Assembly (NCBI RefSeq): GCF_004331435.1
Contig: NZ_SJKA01000013.1
Coordinates: 124,001 to 188,000 of the forward strand
Reading direction: 5' to 3'
From: Kribbella sindirgiensis
Lineage (GTDB): Bacteria > Actinomycetota > Actinomycetes > Propionibacteriales > Kribbellaceae
DNA: 64,000 bases
Shown: positions 59,514-64,000 of the stretch, piece after piece
Numbering within the stretch: position 1 is the stretch's first letter
Layout: every line of letters begins with the position of its first letter
Program-made: the position numbers and the translations under genes
The notes under the pieces: generated by a model
Databases searched by the model: none
Seen by the model: only the letters and a program-made list of their open reading frames with translations
Told to the model about the DNA's origin: nothing

Positions 59514-60548
59514 GTGACTGACTACGAGGCGGCTGCGAGCCGGTACGACGATCAGATGACCTACCGGCGGACGGGCCGGAGTGGACTGCAACTCCCGGCG
59601 ATCTCGCTCGGGCTGTGGCACAACTTCGGCGACGACAAGCCGTTCACGACGCAGCGGGACATCCTGCGGCGGGCGTTCGACCTCGGCGTCACGCACTTCG
59701 ACCTGGCGAACAACTACGGCCCGCCGTACGGGTCGGCCGAGACCAACTTCGGGACGCACTTCGCGCGCGACTTCAAGCGGTACCGCGACGAGCTGATCAT
59801 CTCGTCCAAGGCCGGGTACGACATGTGGCCGGGGCCGTACGGTCAGGGCGGCGGCTCGCGGAAGTACCTGCTCGCCTCGCTCGACCAGTCGCTGAGCCGG
59901 ATGGGTCTGGACTACGTCGACATCTTCTACTCGCACCGGTTCGACCCGGACACGCCGCTCGAGGAGACGATGGGCGCGCTCGACGCGGCGGTCCGCTCGG
60001 GCAAGGCGCTGTACGCCGGTATCTCGTCGTACTCGGCGGACCGGACCCGGGAGGCGGCGCGGATCCTGCAGGAGCTCGGTACGCCGCTGCTCATCCACCA
60101 GCCGTCGTACTCGATGCTGAACCGGTGGATCGAGGAGGACCTGCTGGACGCGGTGGGTGAGCTCGGGGTCGGCGTGATCGCGTTCTCGCCGCTGGCGCAG
60201 GGCGTGCTCACGGACCGGTACCTGGGCGGTATTCCGTCCGACTCGCGGGCGGCGCAGGGCAAGTCCCTCAACCCGGACTCGCTGACCGAGGAGACGCTCA
60301 AGCACGTCCGCGCGCTGAACGAGATCGCGAAGGAGCGCGGTCAGTCCGTCGCCCAGCTCGCGCTCGCCTGGACGCTCCGCGACGACCGCGTCACGAGCGC
60401 CCTGATCGGCGCCTCCAGCGTCGCGCAGCTCGAGGACAACCTCGCCACGGTGCGCAACCTCAAGTTCACGGCTGCGGAGCTCGAGGCGATCGACGCCGAC
60501 GCCGTCGAGGCCGGCATCAACCTCTGGAAGAAGAGCTCGGACGCCTGA
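59514..60548 (+). CDS. Aldo/keto reductase, MgrA/YghZ type
   Basis: A 344-residue NADPH-dependent aldo/keto reductase. Catalytic residues fit the AKR set: FDLANNYGPPYGSAETNFG (Asp and Tyr, about 60-78), IISSKAGYDMWPGPYG (Lys near 99) and YSHRFDPDTPLEET (His near 141). The KAGYDMWPGPYG and LGGIPSDSRAAQGKSL stretches are typical of the YghZ (L-glyceraldehyde-3-phosphate reductase) group. The GTG start has no clear ribosome site. A strong terminator follows. A detoxification role is plausible. Confidence 0.92.
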   Translation: MTDYEAAASRYDDQMTYRRTGRSGLQLPAISLGLWHNFGDDKPFTTQRDILRRAFDLGVTHFDLANNYGPPYGSAETNFGTHFARDFKRYRDELIISSKAGYDMWPGPYGQGGGSRKYLLASLDQSLSRMGLDYVDIFYSHRFDPDTPLEETMGALDAAVRSGKALYAGISSYSADRTREAARILQELGTPLLIHQPSYSMLNRWIEEDLLDAVGELGVGVIAFSPLAQGVLTDRYLGGIPSDSRAAQGKSLNPDSLTEETLKHVRALNEIAKERGQSVAQLALAWTLRDDRVTSALIGASSVAQLEDNLATVRNLKFTAAELEAIDADAVEAGINLWKKSSDA

Positions 60549-60559
60549 CACACCCCGCG

Positions 60560-60600
60560 AACGCCCGCCGCACCCAAGAAGCCCACGTGCGGCGGGCGTT
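60560..60600 (+). terminator. Terminator after the aldo/keto reductase gene
   Basis: AACGCCCGCCGCAC (60560-60573) pairs perfectly with GTGCGGCGGGCGTT (60587-60600) around a 13-base loop, followed by TCCGTTCC. It is a classic high-GC terminator 11 bases after the stop. Confidence 0.85.
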
Positions 60601-60728
60601 TCCGTTCCCACCCGCCGCCCTGGGATCGGGCACAGTCGCGAACGGGAAGGTTACGGAGCGGGGTGGGGCGGTTGCGGTTCGGGTGGGATGGGCACACGCT
60701 GAAGAGAGACCCTCTGGAGGTGGTTGCC

Positions 60729-61379
60729 ATGACCGCTTCGACGCTCGAAATGGCCCTGACCTACGAACACGCGCGGATCCGGGAGCTGGCCGAGCCGGCT
60801 CACCATCCGGATGCGGCGCACCCTGAGCACCGGCATCAGACGGACTGGTTCTACGCGATCGCGTCCCAGCATCTGGCCGCCGCCGAGGACGTGCTCCTCC
60901 CGCACGTCAGCCGGCTTCCCGACGGGAGCGACCTGGTCACCAGGTACGTCGGCAACGCGAAGGAACTGGAGCGCTCGCTGCGCTTCCTCAAAGGACGGCA
61001 GTACGGCGACAGCCGGTTCCTGGATCTGCACCACGACGACCTGTGGAAGCACATCGACCGGCTGCTGAGCGAGCACGAGACGCTCGAGACGACGTACAGC
61101 CGGCAGATCTCGGAGCAGCTCGACGGAGCGGACGTGAACACGCTGACCGAGGACCTGCTGGAGGCGGAGGAGGTGGCGCCGACCAGAGCGCACCCGTCCT
61201 CCCCGCACACCGGCAGGGCCGGGCGGCTGGCGCACCGCATGTGGCGGATGGCCGACACGGCCTGGGACAGTGCCGAGGGACGCGTCGTACCGACCAAGTA
61301 CCACGCGCACCCGAAGCGCGACTCCGCGCTCTCCCACTACCTGTACGGCACACCGATGCCGCACGAGGAACCGCACTAG
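60729..61379 (+). CDS. Hypothetical protein, possibly hemerythrin-like
   Basis: A 216-residue helical protein. The N-terminal part (TYEHARIRELAEPAHHPDAAHPEHRHQTDW then FYAIASQHLAAAEDVLLPHV) is rich in His and Glu spaced as in HHE/hemerythrin four-helix domains, but the exact family is not clear. A later region holds HHDDLWKHIDRLLSEHETLE. ATG 60729 follows GGAGG at fair spacing. No membrane segment is seen. It could bind a di-iron centre (inference). Confidence 0.65.
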   Translation: MTASTLEMALTYEHARIRELAEPAHHPDAAHPEHRHQTDWFYAIASQHLAAAEDVLLPHVSRLPDGSDLVTRYVGNAKELERSLRFLKGRQYGDSRFLDLHHDDLWKHIDRLLSEHETLETTYSRQISEQLDGADVNTLTEDLLEAEEVAPTRAHPSSPHTGRAGRLAHRMWRMADTAWDSAEGRVVPTKYHAHPKRDSALSHYLYGTPMPHEEPH

Positions 61380-61399
61380 ACAGGACCTGGACAGCAAGA

Positions 61400-61438
61400 G
61401 GCCCGGCCCCGGCGGATGCCTCCGCCGAGACCGGGCCC
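61400..61438 (+). terminator. Hairpin after the hemerythrin-like gene
   Basis: GGCCCGGCCCCGGCGGA (61400-61416) pairs with the stretch TCCGCCGAGACCGGGCC (61421-61437), with few mismatches and a 4-base loop TGCC. It lies 20 bases after the stop and is probably that gene's terminator. Confidence 0.75.
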
Positions 61439-61443
61439 GGTCT

Positions 61444-61563
61444 GCCGGCTCTCACTGCGCCTGGTTGTGGGAGCCGGCGTGCGGGTCCCGTCGCCGCTGC
61501 GCCTGGTGTGCGGAGCCGGGGCCCTGCGTCCTCCCCCGCTGCGCCTGGTGTGCGGGGGAGGAC
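61444..61563. repeat. Array of three hairpins that present one shared loop
   Basis: Hairpin 1: 61444-61455 with 61467-61478, 12 bp with one G-U pair, loop TGCGCCTGGTT. Hairpin 2: outer 61483-61490 with 61517-61524 and inner CCGC/GCGG, loop TGCGCCTGGTGT. Hairpin 3: 61528-61539 with 61552-61563, a perfect 12 bp, loop TGCGCCTGGTGT. The stems differ in sequence but keep their pairing, while the loop is conserved. It lies between convergent genes and is not coding. It could be a repeat element, a structured RNA or multiple terminators. Confidence 0.75.
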
Positions 61564-61612
61564 GGTCTGTGTTCGCCCGAGTTCCGAACAGCTACCGGTA
61601 CCCGGGTCGGTG

Positions 61613-62581
61613 CTATTTGAGTCCGTCGATCGCCTTCTTCGCGCCCGGATGCAGCGGCACCGGCTCGGTGTTCGCGGCGTTCTCCAGCTTGATGCCCTTG
61701 GCGGCAGCGTTCACCGCGACCAGCGCGTCCATGTTGTCGTAGACAACCTTCGTGAGCTGCTCCGCGAGCTCGTCCTTCATGTCCTTGCGGACCAGCAGCA
61801 CGTTCGGCACGATGATCGTCGCCACGTCGGCCGGCTGCTTGTACGTCGCTGCCGGGATCGGTGCCTGCGAGTAGATCGAGCCGTACTTCTCCTGCATCTT
61901 CGGCAGCAGATCCGCGATCGGCAAGAGCTTGACGCCCTTCCCCATGCTGGTGAACAGATCGGTGATGCCGCCGGTCGGCAACCCACCGGACCAGACCAGA
62001 GCGTCGATCGACCCGGACTTCATCGCGTCCACCGACTCCGGCAGCCCGAGCCGCTGGGCGGTCACGTCCTTGGCCGGGTCGAGACCGGCCGCCTCGATCA
62101 GCCGGCGCGCGATCACCTCGGTGCCGGAGTTCGGCGACCCGGTGGAGACGCGCTTGCCCTTCAGGTCCGCGATCGAGTTGATGCCCGCGGACGTCCGTAC
62201 GGCGACCTGCGTGTAGTTGTTGTACAGCCGGGTGAGCGCGACCACGTCCTGCTTGGACTTGAAGCTGTTGACGCCGTTCACCGCGTCCGCCGCGGAGTCA
62301 CCGAGCGAGAACGCGATGTCGTAGTTCCCGCCGACCAGGCCCTGGATGTTCTGCACCGAGGCGCCGGTCTCGCTGGCCGTCGCCCGGTAGCCGGACATCT
62401 TCTGCGAGATCACCGAGGCGAGCGCACCACCGAGCTGGTAGTACACGCCCGTCGTGTTGCCGGTGGCAATCGTCAGCCGGCCGCCGGATTCCGTTCCGGA
62501 GCCGGACGGTTCCCGCTGGCCGCCACAGGCAGCCAGCGAAACCACGGTGACCAGCGCCACTGCAACGGTTCGGAGTCTCAT
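61613..62581 (-). CDS. TAXI-type TRAP transporter solute-binding lipoprotein
   Basis: A 322-residue substrate-binding protein. Lipobox LAAC (Cys near 19) is followed by the TAXI fold with LTIATGNTTGVYYQLGGALA, ETGASVQNIQGLVGGNYDIAF, LKGKRVSTGSPNSGTEVIARRL and SGGLPTGGITDLF. It is held outside the membrane and delivers a small carboxylate-type substrate, possibly an amino acid, to the fused permease encoded by the next gene, whose stop lies 3 bases past this start (ATGA on the - strand). The substrate is unknown. Confidence 0.93.
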   Translation of the reverse strand: MRLRTVAVALVTVVSLAACGGQREPSGSGTESGGRLTIATGNTTGVYYQLGGALASVISQKMSGYRATASETGASVQNIQGLVGGNYDIAFSLGDSAADAVNGVNSFKSKQDVVALTRLYNNYTQVAVRTSAGINSIADLKGKRVSTGSPNSGTEVIARRLIEAAGLDPAKDVTAQRLGLPESVDAMKSGSIDALVWSGGLPTGGITDLFTSMGKGVKLLPIADLLPKMQEKYGSIYSQAPIPAATYKQPADVATIIVPNVLLVRKDMKDELAEQLTKVVYDNMDALVAVNAAAKGIKLENAANTEPVPLHPGAKKAIDGLK

Positions 62582-64000
62582 GAGGCAAGGTTTCCTTCCT
62601 CGGCAGAGGTCTGGCGTTGCCGCCGGACCAGGTTGATGACGACGGCAACAAGTAGCAAACAGATTCCGGCCGTGATGGTTACGGGCGCGAGGTAGAGCAG
62701 CAGCGCGGCGGCCGGTACGCAGACCGCGCGCTCCAGCCAGGTCGCCCGGACGAACACCCAGCCGCCGGTGACCACGGCGAGCGCGGCCACGGCCAGCATC
62801 GACACCACCGTCGTCCACACCATGCCGACGAACGATCCCTGACCGAGCAGGTGCGCGCCGTTGTCGGTCAGCACGAACGCGAACGGCACCAGGAACGCCG
62901 GCAGCGTGTACTTCCACGCCTGCCACATCGTCGGCATCACCTTGCCGCCGGTGATCGCGGCGGTCGCGACCGCGGCCAGCGCGGTCGGCGGTGACACCTC
63001 GGACAGTACGGCGTAGTAGAAGATGAACATGTACGCCTCGGGCCGGGTGACGCCGAGGCCGACCAGCGCCGGCGCGATGATCACCGCCGCGATGATGAAC
63101 GAGGCGGTCACCGGCACCGCGAGTCCGAGGATCAGGACCGCGAACCCGGACAGCACGACGGTCAGGATCAGCACCACCGTGTGGTTGTCGGTCAGCCCGC
63201 GGGCCGCGTCGACGATGATCTCCGCCAGGTTCAGCCCGAGCCCGGTCTGCGTGGTGACCGCGACGATCACGCCCGCGGTCGCGCAGGTCGCCGCCACCGG
63301 CAGCACCGAACGGGTGCCCTGGGCAAGCGCCTTGAACAACGGCTTCCCGGTCAGCCGGTGCTCGCGGTCCAGGAACGACAGCCCGAACTGGACGATCACG
63401 GCGTAGACCACGGCCTTGAACGGCGGTACGTCGACCGTCATGAAGCCGATGATCACGAACAACGACAGGAAGTGGTACCCGAACCGCAGGAACAACCGCC
63501 AGGCGGAGGCCTCGGACACCTCCCCCGACGTCGTCCCGTGCTTGCGGGCGTCGATCTCGATCGCGAGCAGGATGCCCAGGTAGTACAGCAGCGTCGGGAT
63601 CACGGCGAACCCGAGCACCTTCAGGTACGAGACCTGCAGGAACTCCGCGATGATGAACGCGGCCGCGCCGAGGGTCGGCGGGGACAGGATCGCGCCGATC
63701 CCTGACGCGGCGAGCATTCCGCCTGCCGGTTCGGCCGGATAGCCGGCCCGGCGCAGGATCGGCCACGACACGGTGCCGAGCGACACCGCGGTCGCCGTAC
63801 CTGAACCCGACACGCTGCCGAGCAGGAAGCCCGCCAGCGTGACCGTGCGGCCCGGCGCCGTACGGCTGCGCTTGAACGCGGCGAACGACAGGTCGATGAA
63901 GAACTTGCCCGCGCCGGAGTAGTCGAGCACCGCGCCGTAGATCGTGAACAGCACGATGTACGACGCGGCGACCGTCAACGGTGTCCCGTAGAACCCCGCC
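62578..64000 (-). CDS. TRAP transporter fused permease, 5' end outside window
   Basis: The frame is open from the stop at 62578 to the window edge, so the N-terminal part is missing. The visible 470 or so residues have about ten hydrophobic helices with TRAP large-subunit marks: LLGSVSGSGTATAVSLGTVSWPILRRAGYP, GMLAASGIGAILSPPTLGAAAFIIAEFL and LSEVSPPTALAAVATAAITGG. In TAXI systems the small and large permease subunits are fused, giving 600-900 residues. It is downstream-coupled to the solute-binding protein gene (ATGA). It should import the ligand with sodium or protons. Confidence 0.92.
   Translation of the reverse strand, partial: AGFYGTPLTVAASYIVLFTIYGAVLDYSGAGKFFIDLSFAAFKRSRTAPGRTVTLAGFLLGSVSGSGTATAVSLGTVSWPILRRAGYPAEPAGGMLAASGIGAILSPPTLGAAAFIIAEFLQVSYLKVLGFAVIPTLLYYLGILLAIEIDARKHGTTSGEVSEASAWRLFLRFGYHFLSLFVIIGFMTVDVPPFKAVVYAVIVQFGLSFLDREHRLTGKPLFKALAQGTRSVLPVAATCATAGVIVAVTTQTGLGLNLAEIIVDAARGLTDNHTVVLILTVVLSGFAVLILGLAVPVTASFIIAAVIIAPALVGLGVTRPEAYMFIFYYAVLSEVSPPTALAAVATAAITGGKVMPTMWQAWKYTLPAFLVPFAFVLTDNGAHLLGQGSFVGMVWTTVVSMLAVAALAVVTGGWVFVRATWLERAVCVPAAALLLYLAPVTITAGICLLLVAVVINLVRRQRQTSAEEGNLAS

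Overview
The window is high-GC actinobacterial chromosome, about 70% G+C by eye, with many GTG and TTG starts and many ATGA or GTGA gene overlaps. Mycothiol synthase, GlnR, a PHO box before pstS, an Ppk1-MutT1 pair and a DUF1416/sulfurtransferase operon all point to Actinomycetia. Codon style and gene content suggest the Nocardioidaceae/Kribbellaceae side (Kribbella-like), but that is inference. From memory, the order PiT-DUF47-pst-mutT1-ppk-mshD-glnR-cysA2 resembles one region of the Streptomyces coelicolor chromosome (about SCO4137-4165). So most of 15-51 kb looks like ancestral core. I saw no tRNA, rRNA, CRISPR array, transposase or prophage gene.

Layout. 0-9.5 kb: a GH35 beta-galactosidase cut by the left edge, a ROK regulator, YgfZ, an LLM oxidoreductase, a dicarboxylate symporter with a divergent CitA/CitB-type two-component system, and nitrobindin. 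9.6-15.6 kb: a DsrE-like protein, a large acidic repeat protein coupled to an unknown small gene, a membrane molybdopterin oxidoreductase, a BKACE enzyme and D-aminoacyl-tRNA deacylase. 15.8-21.5 kb: a secreted protein, then a sulfur operon (DUF4395, sulfurtransferase, DUF1416) preceded by a cysteine-containing leader peptide, then an RDD protein, a thioredoxin-like protein, a HIT hydrolase and ArfB. 21.5-29.1 kb: a three-gene envelope operon, an unknown polytopic protein, MoaD, GlnR, a secreted 5'-nucleotidase and mycothiol synthase. 29.4-32.9 kb: an accessory island of three paralogous lipoproteins, one intact PKD-domain partner gene and two decayed copies of it. 32.9-51.3 kb: an esterase with a repeat-rich insert, ppk1, mutT1, a bifunctional nuclease, pstSCAB, RDD proteins, a SatD-like regulator, thiC with its TPP riboswitch, an acyltransferase, and PiT with DUF47. 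51.4-64 kb: DUF202 proteins, a GH3 lipoprotein, MarR, DMT and TetR genes, an ion channel with a thioesterase, a flavin reductase, a phosphotransferase, an aldo/keto reductase, an unknown protein, and a TAXI-TRAP transporter that leaves the window at the right edge.

How the genes work together. Phosphate is the main theme: polyphosphate synthesis (Ppk1), Nudix clean-up (MutT1), high-affinity import (PstSCAB under a PHO box), low-affinity import (PiT with DUF47) and a secreted nucleotidase that could scavenge phosphate. A second theme is sulfur, thiol and nitrogen balance: the leader-controlled sulfurtransferase operon, mycothiol synthase and GlnR. The least explained parts are the lipoprotein/PKD island, the acidic repeat protein pair, the inverted repeat buried in the esterase gene, and a three-hairpin array with a shared loop near 61.5 kb.
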